Shown in pieces: positions 6,694 to 12,887 of a stretch of DNA of 12,887 nt; positions within the stretch are counted from its first letter, which is position 1; each line of letters begins with the position of its first letter. The stretch is taken from the NCBI GenBank assembly GCA_016927175.1, contig JAFGNC010000280.1, forward strand, positions 1 through 12,887, in the 5' to 3' direction. This stretch comes from Gammaproteobacteria bacterium. GTDB taxonomy: Bacteria > Pseudomonadota > Gammaproteobacteria > Steroidobacterales > Rariloculaceae. The translations under genes were made by a program, and so were the position numbers. Below the pieces are notes generated by a model. The model was not told where the DNA came from. It made no database searches and saw only the letters and a program-made list of their open reading frames with translations.

Positions 6694-6747
6694 GAGGCAC
6701 GGTTCTCATCCATACCCCGAAAACGGCCACCGCGCGCCGCCGCGCGA

Positions 6748-7707
6748 TCAGTACCGCACCAGCGCCGCGCCCCACGTGAACCCGCCGCCGAAGGCTTCCA
6801 GCAGCAGCAGGTCGCCGCGCTTGATGCGGCCGTCGCGGACCGCGACGTCGAGCGCGAGCGGCACCGACGCCGCCGACGTGTTGCCGTGCTCGGCGACGGT
6901 CAGCACGACGCGCTCCATCGGCACCTGCAGCCGCTTCGCGGTCGCCTTGATGATGCGTATGTTGGCCTGGTGCGGGATCAGCCAGTCGATCGCGCCCTTG
7001 TCGAGCCGGTTCGACTCGAGCACGGCGTCGACCATGCTCTCGAGCGTCTTGACCGCGACCTTGAAAACCTCGTTGCCCTTCATTTTCAGCGTGCCGGCCT
7101 CCGCCTGGCGCACGCGGTCCGAGACGCCGCCCGACGCGTACAGCAGGTCGCGGTAGCGCCCGTCGGCGCCGAGGCTCGTGTACATGACGCCCGGCTCGTC
7201 GGACGCCTCGAGCACGACGGCGCCGGCGCCGTCGCCGAACAGCACGCACGTCTCGCGATCGGTCCAGTCGATGATCCGCGACATGGACTCGGCCCCGACG
7301 ACCAGCGCGCGGACGACCTGGCCGCCCCGGATCATCTGGTCGGCCACGGACAACGCGTACAGAAACCCCGAGCAGGCCGCCTCGAGGCTGAATGCCGGGC
7401 CGCCGCGAATGCCGAGCCGCTCCTGCAGCAGGCAGCCGACGTTCGGGAAGATCAGGTCCGGCGTCGTCGTGCCGACGAGCACGAGGTCGATGTCGGCCGG
7501 GCGCGTTCCGGCGCTGTCTAGCGCGGCGACCGCCGCGCGGTAGGCGAGATCGCTGGTCGTCTCGTCGTCCCCGACGATGTGACGGCGCTCGATGCCCGTG
7601 CGCGTACGTATCCACTCGTCGGTCGTGTCGACCATTTTCTCCAGATCGAAATTGGTCAGGACCTTTTCCGGCAGGTACGCGCCGGTGCCGATTATGCGTG
7701 AATACAT
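6748..7707 (-). CDS. fabH: Beta-ketoacyl-ACP synthase III (FabH)
   Basis: FabH condenses acetyl-CoA with malonyl-ACP, the first step of type II fatty acid synthesis. The 319 aa length matches E. coli FabH (317). The catalytic triad is visible: Cys112 in EAACSGF, His246 in IPHQANIRII and Asn276 in EHGNTSAAS. TRTGIERRH (35-43) and the C-terminal GGGFTWGAALVRY are also typical. Its start codon lies inside plsX (16-bp overlap, 7692-7707), which suggests translational coupling; a Shine-Dalgarno sequence is weak (AAGGA about 12 nt upstream). In many gammaproteobacteria fabD-fabG-acpP follow fabH; here the next gene is an L,D-transpeptidase with its own promoter, so the fab cluster is split. Confidence 0.97.
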   Translation of the reverse strand: MYSRIIGTGAYLPEKVLTNFDLEKMVDTTDEWIRTRTGIERRHIVGDDETTSDLAYRAAVAALDSAGTRPADIDLVLVGTTTPDLIFPNVGCLLQERLGIRGGPAFSLEAACSGFLYALSVADQMIRGGQVVRALVVGAESMSRIIDWTDRETCVLFGDGAGAVVLEASDEPGVMYTSLGADGRYRDLLYASGGVSDRVRQAEAGTLKMKGNEVFKVAVKTLESMVDAVLESNRLDKGAIDWLIPHQANIRIIKATAKRLQVPMERVVLTVAEHGNTSAASVPLALDVAVRDGRIKRGDLLLLEAFGGGFTWGAALVRY

Positions 7708-8720
7708 TCTTGTGGCTGGTCCTTGATCAGATTGTCTATCTGCACCGGCACACCCTTGCGCGCCTCGACGATGGCCGTGCGCACGGCCGTCTCGAAAGCG
7801 AACTGGTCGGCGCTGCCGTGGCTCTTCAGGACCACGCCGTTCAACCCGACCAGACTCGCGCCGTTGTACCGGCGCGGGTCCACACGCGCCCGTATCGCAT
7901 CGAGCGCGGGCTTCGCGACGACCCCCTGCAGCAGCCGCAGCGAATTGCGATGAAACTCCTGCTTCAGGAACTCGCCGATCAGCTTCGCGACGCCCTCCAT
8001 GGTCTTCAGCGCCACGTTGCCGACGAAGCCGTCGGTCACGACCACGTCGACGTCGGCATGGAATATTCCGTCGCCCTCGACGAAGCCGATGTAGTTGAGC
8101 CCGCTGTGCGCGAGCAGCTCTCCGGCTTCGCGGACGATCTCGTTGCCCTTGATGTCCTCCTGGCCGATGTTCAGCAGACCGACCCGAGGCTGCTTCACGT
8201 CGAGCATGTCGCCGGCGATGACGGAGCCCATCAGCGCGAACTGCAGCAGATGCTCGGGCGTGCAGCCGACGTTTGCGCCGAGGTCGAGCATGTACGTCGG
8301 GCCGCTGATGCCCGGCAGCGCCGAGATGATCGCGGGCCGGTCGATGCCGGGCAGCGTCTTCAGAACGTAGCGCGCGGTCGCCATCAGCGCGCCGGTGTTG
8401 CCGGAGCTGACGCAGGCGTCCGCCTCGCCGTTCTTGACGAGCTCGACGGCGACGCGCATCGAGGAGTCCTTCTTGCGCCGCAGCGCGTCCGCCGGCGGCT
8501 CATCCATGCCGACGACTTCGGTCGCGGCCTGATAACGCAGCCGTTCGCCGTGCTTGTCGCCGCCGTCCCGACGGGCGCGCTCCAGCACTTCCGGCAACCC
8601 TACCAGCACCAGCGACACCGAGTCGTCCTTCTCGAGCGTCGCGAGCGCCGCGGGCACGACGGCGTCCGGCCCGAGGTCGCCGCCCATCGCATCCAGGGCG
8701 ATCGTGACCTTACGGCTCAT
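7692..8720 (-). CDS. plsX: Phosphate acyltransferase PlsX
   Basis: PlsX converts acyl-ACP to acyl-phosphate, the acyl donor for PlsY in phosphatidic acid synthesis, and works as a peripheral membrane enzyme. The 342 aa protein shows the family motifs: TIALDAMGGDLGPDAVVPAAL at the N terminus, SSGNTGALMATARYVL (about 106-121), MLDLGANVGCTPEHLLQFA (about 144-162) and VVTDGFVGNVALKTMEG (about 230-246). ATG 8720 is preferred over the adjoining TTG at 8723; an AAGAG ribosome-binding sequence lies upstream, separated by a run of eight T. It follows rpmF after 62 bp and overlaps fabH by 16 bp, the usual order that ties phospholipid and fatty acid synthesis to ribosomal protein L32. Confidence 0.96.
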   Translation of the reverse strand: MSRKVTIALDAMGGDLGPDAVVPAALATLEKDDSVSLVLVGLPEVLERARRDGGDKHGERLRYQAATEVVGMDEPPADALRRKKDSSMRVAVELVKNGEADACVSSGNTGALMATARYVLKTLPGIDRPAIISALPGISGPTYMLDLGANVGCTPEHLLQFALMGSVIAGDMLDVKQPRVGLLNIGQEDIKGNEIVREAGELLAHSGLNYIGFVEGDGIFHADVDVVVTDGFVGNVALKTMEGVAKLIGEFLKQEFHRNSLRLLQGVVAKPALDAIRARVDPRRYNGASLVGLNGVVLKSHGSADQFAFETAVRTAIVEARKGVPVQIDNLIKDQPQECIHA

Positions 8721-8721
8721 C

Positions 8722-8783
8722 AAAAAAAACTCTTACCTGAAGGAAGCGAGTGAGAAGCCCGCGCCGCGGGCGCGAAGCGGCGC
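8722..8783 (-). other. rpmF-plsX intercistronic hairpin and U-run
   Basis: Directly after the rpmF stop the transcript can form either of two exclusive hairpins: GCCCGC/GCGGGC (8757-8771, loop GCC) or GCGCCGC/GCGGCGC (8761-8783). About 27 nt later comes a run of eight U (8729-8722) in the plsX ribosome-binding region. The U-run is too far from the stem for a normal terminator. The arrangement may set the L32 to PlsX ratio by RNA processing. Confidence 0.4.
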
Positions 8784-8974
8784 TATTCCTCTTCGACTTC
8801 CTGCGGAAGCTCGAGAACCTTGCGGCCCCGATAGTAGCCCTCCGCGGTGACATGATGGCGCCGGTGCGTCTCGCCGGTCGTCTTGTCGACCGACAGCGTC
8901 GGGCCCTCGAGCGCGTCGTGCGAGCGGCGCATGCCGCGCCTCGCCGGCGTCTTGCGCGATTTCTGCACAGCCAT
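8783..8974 (-). CDS. rpmF: 50S ribosomal protein L32
   Basis: L32 (63 aa) is a small basic protein of the large ribosomal subunit. MAVQKSRKTPARRGMRRSHDAL and the later HHVTAEGYYRGRKV are almost the E. coli sequence. It has no zinc-binding cysteines, as in E. coli. It ends with an additional acidic tail, LELPQEVEEE, longer than the E. coli C terminus (IAK). A strong AGGAG ribosome-binding sequence sits 8-9 nt before ATG 8974. It stands between yceD and plsX in the classical order, flanked on both sides by stable hairpins that could give it a message level different from its neighbours. Confidence 0.97.
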   Translation of the reverse strand: MAVQKSRKTPARRGMRRSHDALEGPTLSVDKTTGETHRRHHVTAEGYYRGRKVLELPQEVEEE

Positions 8975-9024
8975 TTCGTCGTCTCCTGCTGATTGGATAG
9001 CCTGATTGAATGAGTGAGCGAGTC

Positions 9025-9074
9025 GGCGCCCCGGCCGGAGCCGGGCTGCCTTAGGCGCCCGGCTCGGGGGCGCC
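9025..9074 (-). other. Very stable yceD-rpmF intercistronic hairpin
   Basis: Two perfect stems stack: outer GGCGCCCC/GGGGCGCC (9025-9032 with 9067-9074, 8 bp) and inner GAGCCGGGC/GCCCGGCTC (9038-9046 with 9057-9065, 9 bp), joined by a 5-versus-1 nt internal loop and capped by a small GCC/GGC stem. It starts 2 bp beyond the yceD stop codon. No T-run follows on the transcribed strand, so it looks like an mRNA processing or stabilising element, not an intrinsic terminator. Confidence 0.6.
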
Positions 9075-9076
9075 CC

Positions 9077-9541
9077 TCAAGTCTCGTCGAGCGCCTCGGC
9101 CGGGTCCCCACACCCTTCGGGCCGAGCATGCCGCGGAACGATGGGCAGCGAGATTATAAGTTCATCTTCGAGCAACATGGCCGGCATTAATCGGTCCTCG
9201 TCCAGAACGAGCGGCTCATACCCTTCCGGCACGTGAGATTCGAGGGACGGCGTCTCGAGCAGGGCCATCTCGACGCGGTCCCTGACGTGATAGTCGAGCG
9301 GCTCGAGACATCGCTGACACACGAGCTGCACGGTCGTTTCGTACTCCATGTCGATTATCAGCCAGCCGCCGCGTTCCTGTCGAAAGCGCATCGTCGCCGT
9401 GACGCTGCCGGCATCGGAGTGCAATAGCCCCGTCAGACGGTTGAAACGGTTCAGCTCGATTTCGCCGCTCAGGACGCTTCCGCGCTCCCCAAGAGCGCCC
9501 AGCTCGCGCGTACCATACCAGCTGAAGAGCGACGCGGGCAT
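9077..9541 (-). CDS. yceD: YceD/DUF177 family protein, 23S rRNA accumulation factor
   Basis: YceD (154 aa) belongs to the DUF177 family. E. coli YceD is reported to promote 23S rRNA accumulation, and the gene is almost always next to rpmF. The central motif VQLVCQRCLEPL contains the conserved Cys75-x-x-Cys78. The acidic EDELIISLPIVPRH block (about 125-138) is also characteristic. The N terminus MPASLFSWYGTRELG fits the family when ATG 9541 is used; a longer frame to 9631 would run through the promoter and add 30 unrelated residues. There is no Shine-Dalgarno sequence before this ATG, and the -10 box ends only 9 nt upstream, so the message may be leaderless. It is first in the yceD-rpmF-plsX-fabH operon. 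Confidence 0.92.
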   Translation of the reverse strand: MPASLFSWYGTRELGALGERGSVLSGEIELNRFNRLTGLLHSDAGSVTATMRFRQERGGWLIIDMEYETTVQLVCQRCLEPLDYHVRDRVEMALLETPSLESHVPEGYEPLVLDEDRLMPAMLLEDELIISLPIVPRHARPEGCGDPAEALDET

Positions 9542-9550
9542 AATCGAACT

Positions 9551-9579
9551 ATCATAGGGACGGGCGTTAATGCTGTCAA
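9551..9579 (-). promoter_or_regulatory. Near-consensus sigma70-type promoter of yceD-rpmF-plsX-fabH
   Basis: TTGACA (9579-9574), a 17-bp spacer and TATGAT (9556-9551) give an almost perfect housekeeping promoter. Transcription should start near 9544, about 3 nt before the yceD ATG. The plus-strand candidate ATG at 9570 for maf falls inside the spacer. Confidence 0.9.
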
Positions 9580-9617
9580 AACCGGGGCTTATAAGCGCTG
9601 ACGCGGCTGCTCGCGAC

Positions 9618-10280
9618 ATGACACGTCTCATTCTCGCATCGACGTCGCCGTACCGCGCTCAGCTGCTCGCGCGCCTCGGACTCGAATTCACCACGGCCGC
9701 GCCGCGGGTCGAGGAGACGATCGCGGCGGACGAGCCGCCGGCCTCGGCCGCGGCCCGGCTCGCGCTCGAGAAGGCGCGCGCGGTCGCGCGCACGGCCGCC
9801 GCTCCCGGCTCCGCGGGCCGGTCGGCGGAACCCGGAACCGCCGCTGCGGAAAAGCGCGCCGTCGCGCGCACGCTGGTGATCGGCGCCGACCAGGTGCCCG
9901 CGCGGCGCGGCGAGATCCTGCGCAAGCCCGGCAGCCATGCCGACACGATCGCGCAGCTGACGCGCTGCGCCGGCGAAACCGTCGTCTTCTACACCGCCGC
10001 GGCCGTAGTCGACGCCGCGTCGGGCGAGGCCTGGCAGAGCGTCGACGAGACCGAGGTCGAGTTCGCGGAGCTGACGCGCGCGCAGATCGAGCGTTACGTC
10101 GAGCTGGAGCGGCCGTACGACTGCGCCGGCGGCTTCAGGGTCGAGGGGCTCGGCATCGCGCTGTTCAGGGCCGTGCGCTCGAGCGACCCGACCGGCCTGA
10201 TCGGCCTGCCGCTGATCTGGCTCGCGGCGACGCTCAGGCGCGCCGGCCTCGACCCGCTCGCGGCCGCGTCTTCTCGCTGA
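9618..10280 (+). CDS. yceF: Maf/YceF-family nucleotide pyrophosphatase (probable 7-methyl-GTP pyrophosphatase)
   Basis: Maf proteins hydrolyse non-canonical nucleoside triphosphates; E. coli YceF acts on 7-methyl-GTP. The 220 aa protein has MTRLILASTSPYRAQLL, VEETIAADEPP, LVIGADQV, VVFYTAAAVVDA, YDCAGGFRVEGLGIALF and TGLIGLPLIWL in YceF order. An Ala/Gly/Arg-rich insertion (about residues 59-79) makes it longer than usual (about 190-200). The usual GKP is replaced by RKP. ATG 9618 matches the E. coli start but has no Shine-Dalgarno sequence. ATG 9570, 16 codons upstream, has AGGGA 9 nt before it and a CATAAT at 9539-9544, so the start is not settled. The gene order next to yceD and facing rluC supports the YceF assignment. 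Its last 47 bp overlap the end of rluC on the other strand. Confidence 0.9.
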   Translation: MTRLILASTSPYRAQLLARLGLEFTTAAPRVEETIAADEPPASAAARLALEKARAVARTAAAPGSAGRSAEPGTAAAEKRAVARTLVIGADQVPARRGEILRKPGSHADTIAQLTRCAGETVVFYTAAAVVDAASGEAWQSVDETEVEFAELTRAQIERYVELERPYDCAGGFRVEGLGIALFRAVRSSDPTGLIGLPLIWLAATLRRAGLDPLAAASSR

Positions 10281-11232
10281 GCACTTGCACCACGCGCGAC
10301 AGCTCCTCCGGCAGCGGCACGCTGACGGCCAGCTCCTCGCCCGTGTCCGGCCATTCGAACGCGATCGCGTGGGCATGCAGGAACATCCGGTGCAGCGAGA
10401 ACGCCTCCATCTCGGCGTTGAAGGCCTTGTCGCCGTACCGGTCGTCCCCGGCGATCGGGTGTCCGGCATGCCCGGCGTGGACGCGGATCTGGTGCGTGCG
10501 CCCCGTCAGCAGCACGACCTCGACCAGCGACGCGACGGAGCCGAAAGCGTCGACGCGGCGGAACAGACTGCGCGAGGCCTTGCCCGCTTCGTCGACCCTG
10601 ACCCTGACCTCGCCTTCCCGGCGGGTCGCGGCCAGCGGCGCGTCGACCTCGACGGCGCCGTGCTCCCACAGCCCCTTGACCAGCGCCAGGTAACGCTTCT
10701 CGAGGCCGCCGGCGCGGATCACCGCGTGCAGCGCCCGCAGCGCGCTGCGTCGCTTGGCGACGAGCAGGCAGCCGGACGTCGCGCGGTCGAGCCGGTGCAC
10801 GAGCTCCAGGGTTTTCAGCTCCGGCCGCAGCACGCGCAGCGCCTCGATGCAGCCGAGGTTGACGCCGCTGCCGCCGTGCACGGCCAACCCGGCCGGCTTG
10901 TCCAGCACGATCAGCCGGGGGTCCTCGTAGACGATGCGCCCGCGCAGCCATTCCACGCCGCCGGGCGCCGCGGCGGGCGGCGCGCTGTCGCGCATGCGCA
11001 CCGGCGGCACGCGCACGCGGTCGCCCTCGCGCAGCCGGTAGCTCGGGGCCGCGCGGCCGGAGTTCACGCGGACCTGCCCGGAACGAATCAACCGGTACAC
11101 ATGCGTGCGCGGCACGCCTTTCAGGCATGCCATCAGGAAGTTATCGAGCCGCTGACCGGCGTGCTCGGCGTCCACGTCCCGGTGCCGGACGGCGCCGTTA
11201 TTCTTCGTCTGGGGGTTGCCGGGATGGGTCAC
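10234..11232 (-). CDS. rluC: 23S rRNA pseudouridine synthase RluC
   Basis: RluC makes pseudouridines 955, 2504 and 2580 in E. coli 23S rRNA. This 332 aa protein has an N-terminal S4 RNA-binding domain (AGQRLDNFLMACLKGVPRTHVYRLIRSGQVRVN-like, about 25-57) and an RluA-type catalytic domain with Asp149 in VHRLDRATSG. TGRTHQIRVHAGHAGHPIAGDDRYGD (about 243-268) is the second signature. It starts with GTG at 11232, preceded by GTGAG at short spacing; the next Met in frame is within the S4 domain. The C terminus ends in a basic PRAGRGRRA tail encoded in the region that overlaps maf. Divergent from rne and convergent with maf, as in E. coli. RluC rather than RluA or RluD is inferred from the LKGVPR motif and the gene order. 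Confidence 0.93.
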   Translation of the reverse strand: MTHPGNPQTKNNGAVRHRDVDAEHAGQRLDNFLMACLKGVPRTHVYRLIRSGQVRVNSGRAAPSYRLREGDRVRVPPVRMRDSAPPAAAPGGVEWLRGRIVYEDPRLIVLDKPAGLAVHGGSGVNLGCIEALRVLRPELKTLELVHRLDRATSGCLLVAKRRSALRALHAVIRAGGLEKRYLALVKGLWEHGAVEVDAPLAATRREGEVRVRVDEAGKASRSLFRRVDAFGSVASLVEVVLLTGRTHQIRVHAGHAGHPIAGDDRYGDKAFNAEMEAFSLHRMFLHAHAIAFEWPDTGEELAVSVPLPEELSRVVQVLSEKTRPRAGRGRRA

Positions 11233-11276
11233 GGGAGCTCACATCGCGGGTTCCGTCCCGCAGCAGGGCATGCAAA

Positions 11277-11304
11277 TTGAGCATAAGAAGGTCTATGTTA
11301 TAGT
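11277..11304 (+). promoter_or_regulatory. Promoter of rne
   Basis: TTGAGC (11277-11282) and TATAGT (11299-11304) are 16 bp apart, placing the start near 11311 and giving a leader of about 270 nt. The AT-rich core is the only good promoter-like sequence in the rluC/rne gap. I could not identify a convincing separate promoter for rluC on the other strand. Confidence 0.65.
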
Positions 11305-11310
11305 ACCTAC

Positions 11311-11580
11311 AGCGGATTTCGCCTGAGCGGGAAAGGCTCGCGAGGCTTGTCCGCGTCCGATTTCGGTCGGCTCGTTCGCGAGCGGCCAAGTGCATGAAAG
11401 GGTTTAGTAGTCGGCGAACCCGGAAATCGGGGTACCGCGATCCGGCGCGATGGCTCTCCGTCGCAGAAGAGTCTCTAACGCAAAGGTGACGGATCGAGCA
11501 GTTTCAGCCTCCTCTCAACATGATACAGATCGCGGTGTTCAAACGAGATGCCGGGCCCGCCCCTGAAGGGCTGAGGTCTT
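11311..11580 (+). promoter_or_regulatory. Structured 5' leader of rne, candidate autoregulatory element
   Basis: E. coli rne has a 361-nt leader whose hairpins let RNase E control its own mRNA. Here a comparably long leader contains a perfect 8-bp stem GCTCGCGA/TCGCGAGC (11336-11343 with 11376-11383) enclosing CCGA/TCGG (11357-11360 with 11367-11370), a small CCCG/CGGG hairpin (11419-11431), and GCCC/GGGC (11559-11571) abutting the GAGG Shine-Dalgarno sequence (11573-11576). AU-richer single-stranded segments such as 11505-11530 could be cleavage sites. The function is by analogy. Confidence 0.5.
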
Positions 11581-12887
11581 ATGAAACGAATGCTGGTGAA
11601 TGCAACTCAGCAAGAAGAGTTGCGCGTGGCCATGGTCGATGGCCAGAAACTTTATGACCTAGACATCGAAGTACCGTCCAGAGAGCAACGCAAGGCAAAC
11701 ATCTACAAGGGGCGCATCACGCGCATCGAGCCGAGCCTCGAAGCCGCGTTCGTAGACTACGGCGCTCAGCGCCACGGCTTCCTGCCTCTGAAGGAAATCT
11801 CCCCGGAATACTTCGTCCGCCAGCCGGCGGAAGGCGAGCGCGTGCAGATCAAGGACGTGCTCCGTGAAAACCAGGAGATCGTCGTCCAGGTCGACAAGGA
11901 GGAGCGCGGCACGAAGGGTGCGGCGCTGACGACGTACGTCAGCCTCGCCGGCCGCTTTCTGGTGCTGATGCCGAACAACCCGCGGGCGGGCGGCGTGTCG
12001 CGCCGCATCACGGGCGAGGACCGCGAGATCGTGCGCCAGTCGCTCGAGGAGCTCGCGCCGCCGGAGAGCATGGGCTGCATCGTGCGCACGGCCGGCGTCG
12101 GCCGCAGCACCGAGGAGCTGCGCTGGGACCTCGACTACCTGCTGAAGGTCTGGGAGTCGATTCTCGAGGTGGTCGTGACGCGGCCGGCGCCGTTCCTGAT
12201 CTATCAGGAAGGCAACGCGATCGTCCGCGCGCTGCGCGATTACTACTCGAGCGAGATCGGGGAAATCCTGATCGACGACCCGAAGGTGTACCAGGAAGCG
12301 CTCGATTTCATGGAGCGGGTGCTGCCGCAGAGCGTGCGCAAGCTGAAGCTCTATGACGACCCGACGGTGCCGCTCTTCACGCGTTTCCAGATCGAGAGCC
12401 AGATCGAGTCGGCGTTCAACCACAAGGTGCAGCTGCCATCCGGCGGCAGCATCGTCATCGACCACACCGAAGCGCTGACCGCGATCGACATCAACTCGGC
12501 GCGCTCGACGAAGGGCGAGGACATCGAGGACACGGCGCTGAACACGAATCTCGAGGCCGCGGACGAGGTTGCGCGGCAGCTCAGGATTCGCGACCTCGGC
12601 GGGCTCGTCGTCGTCGACTTCATCGACATGGGGCCGAGCCGCAATCAGCGGGAGGTCGAAAACCGGCTGCGGGAAGCCGTGCGCCAGGACCGGGCGCGGA
12701 TTCAGATCGGCCGGATCTCGAGGTTCGGGCTGCTCGAGCTGTCGCGCCAGCGGCTGCGCCCCTCACTCGAGGAGTCCACGCAGTCGGTCTGCCCGCGCTG
12801 CAACGGCACCGGCAACGTGCGCAGCGTCGAGTCGCTCGCGCTCGCGATCCTGCGCCTGGTCGGCGAGGAAGCGCGCAAGGAGCGCAC
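11581..12887 (+). CDS. rne: Ribonuclease E, N-terminal catalytic half, 3' end cut by window
   Basis: RNase E is the essential endonuclease that starts mRNA decay and processes rRNA and tRNA at the inner membrane. The visible 435 residues begin MKRMLVNATQQEELRVAMVDGQ and follow E. coli RNase E with the same numbering. The S1 domain (about 35-125) contains KANIYKGRITRIEPSLEAAFVDYG. A 5' sensor/RNase H-like region follows (VRTAGVG at 168-174). Catalytic metal ligands are D303 (AIDINSA) and D346 (VVVDFIDM). The Zn-link C404-P-R-C407 is present. The start has GAGG 4 nt before the ATG. The C-terminal degradosome scaffold lies beyond the window, so I cannot exclude a shorter RNase G/E-type form, although the leader and rluC neighbour fit rne. 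Confidence 0.97.
   Translation, partial: MKRMLVNATQQEELRVAMVDGQKLYDLDIEVPSREQRKANIYKGRITRIEPSLEAAFVDYGAQRHGFLPLKEISPEYFVRQPAEGERVQIKDVLRENQEIVVQVDKEERGTKGAALTTYVSLAGRFLVLMPNNPRAGGVSRRITGEDREIVRQSLEELAPPESMGCIVRTAGVGRSTEELRWDLDYLLKVWESILEVVVTRPAPFLIYQEGNAIVRALRDYYSSEIGEILIDDPKVYQEALDFMERVLPQSVRKLKLYDDPTVPLFTRFQIESQIESAFNHKVQLPSGGSIVIDHTEALTAIDINSARSTKGEDIEDTALNTNLEAADEVARQLRIRDLGGLVVVDFIDMGPSRNQREVENRLREAVRQDRARIQIGRISRFGLLELSRQRLRPSLEESTQSVCPRCNGTGNVRSVESLALAILRLVGEEARKER

Noticed and set aside
6659..7615. Upstream extension of the L,D-transpeptidase frame through fabH (would give a 667 aa fusion).
   Set aside because: The extension is Arg-rich out-of-frame translation of fabH, while the inner ATG gives a proper signal peptide.
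11394..11489. A 31-codon upstream reading frame in the rne leader (starts MKGFSSRRTRKSG).
   Set aside because: There is no Shine-Dalgarno sequence, the composition is leader-like, and it overlaps a predicted hairpin. Kept only as a remote possibility of a leader peptide.
11659..12465. A 268-codon minus-strand frame opposite rne.
   Set aside because: It is a shadow of the strongly conserved RNase E coding sequence.

Overview
The window looks like chromosomal core sequence from a GC-rich gammaproteobacterium. The rne / rluC / maf(yceF) / yceD-rpmF-plsX-fabH neighbourhood is the one known from E. coli and relatives. The LexA is E. coli-like in length (203 aa) with an E. coli-type SOS box, and the RNase E catalytic residues carry the same numbers as in E. 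coli (D303, D346, C404, C407). The GC richness and the imuA-imuB-dnaE2 cassette argue against an enteric. A deep or high-GC gamma lineage (Xanthomonadales/Nevskiales/Steroidobacter-like) is my inference. I see no mobile element, CRISPR array, tRNA or rRNA gene.

Layout. (1) 1-4902, minus strand: a damage-response operon read as lexA > imuA > imuB > dnaE2. A sigma70-type promoter has its -10 box inside an SOS box. Spacings are 27 bp, 9 bp and a 1-bp TGATG overlap; dnaE2 runs off the left edge. (2) 4903-5612: a divergent gene for a small Lpp/OprI-like alanine-zipper lipoprotein with its own promoter and a strong intrinsic terminator. (3) 5612-6658, minus: a secreted L,D-transpeptidase facing the lipoprotein gene, with a TATAAT box almost touching its start codon. 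(4) 6748-9541, minus: yceD-rpmF-plsX-fabH behind a near-consensus promoter (TTGACA-N17-TATGAT), with strong intercistronic hairpins on both sides of rpmF. (5) 9618-10280, plus: maf/yceF, overlapping by 47 bp tail to tail with rluC (10234-11232, minus). (6) 11233-12887: the rluC/rne divergent region, a structured leader of about 270 nt, and the first 435 codons of rne.

How the parts fit. Region 1 is the inducible mutagenic translesion module: LexA represses the operon, ImuB and ImuA are accessory factors, and DnaE2 is the polymerase. Regions 2-3 pair a candidate peptidoglycan-anchored lipoprotein with an enzyme of the family that makes such links. Regions 4-6 combine ribosome biogenesis (YceD, L32, RluC), entry into fatty acid and phospholipid synthesis (PlsX, FabH), nucleotide clean-up (Maf) and RNA decay (RNase E).

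I did not find a clearly new system. The most interesting signals are two candidate leaderless mRNAs (yceD and the L,D-transpeptidase gene), the lipoprotein/L,D-transpeptidase pairing, the acidic tail on the transpeptidase, an ImuB that seems to lack the usual clamp-binding glutamine, and the intercistronic hairpins around rpmF.
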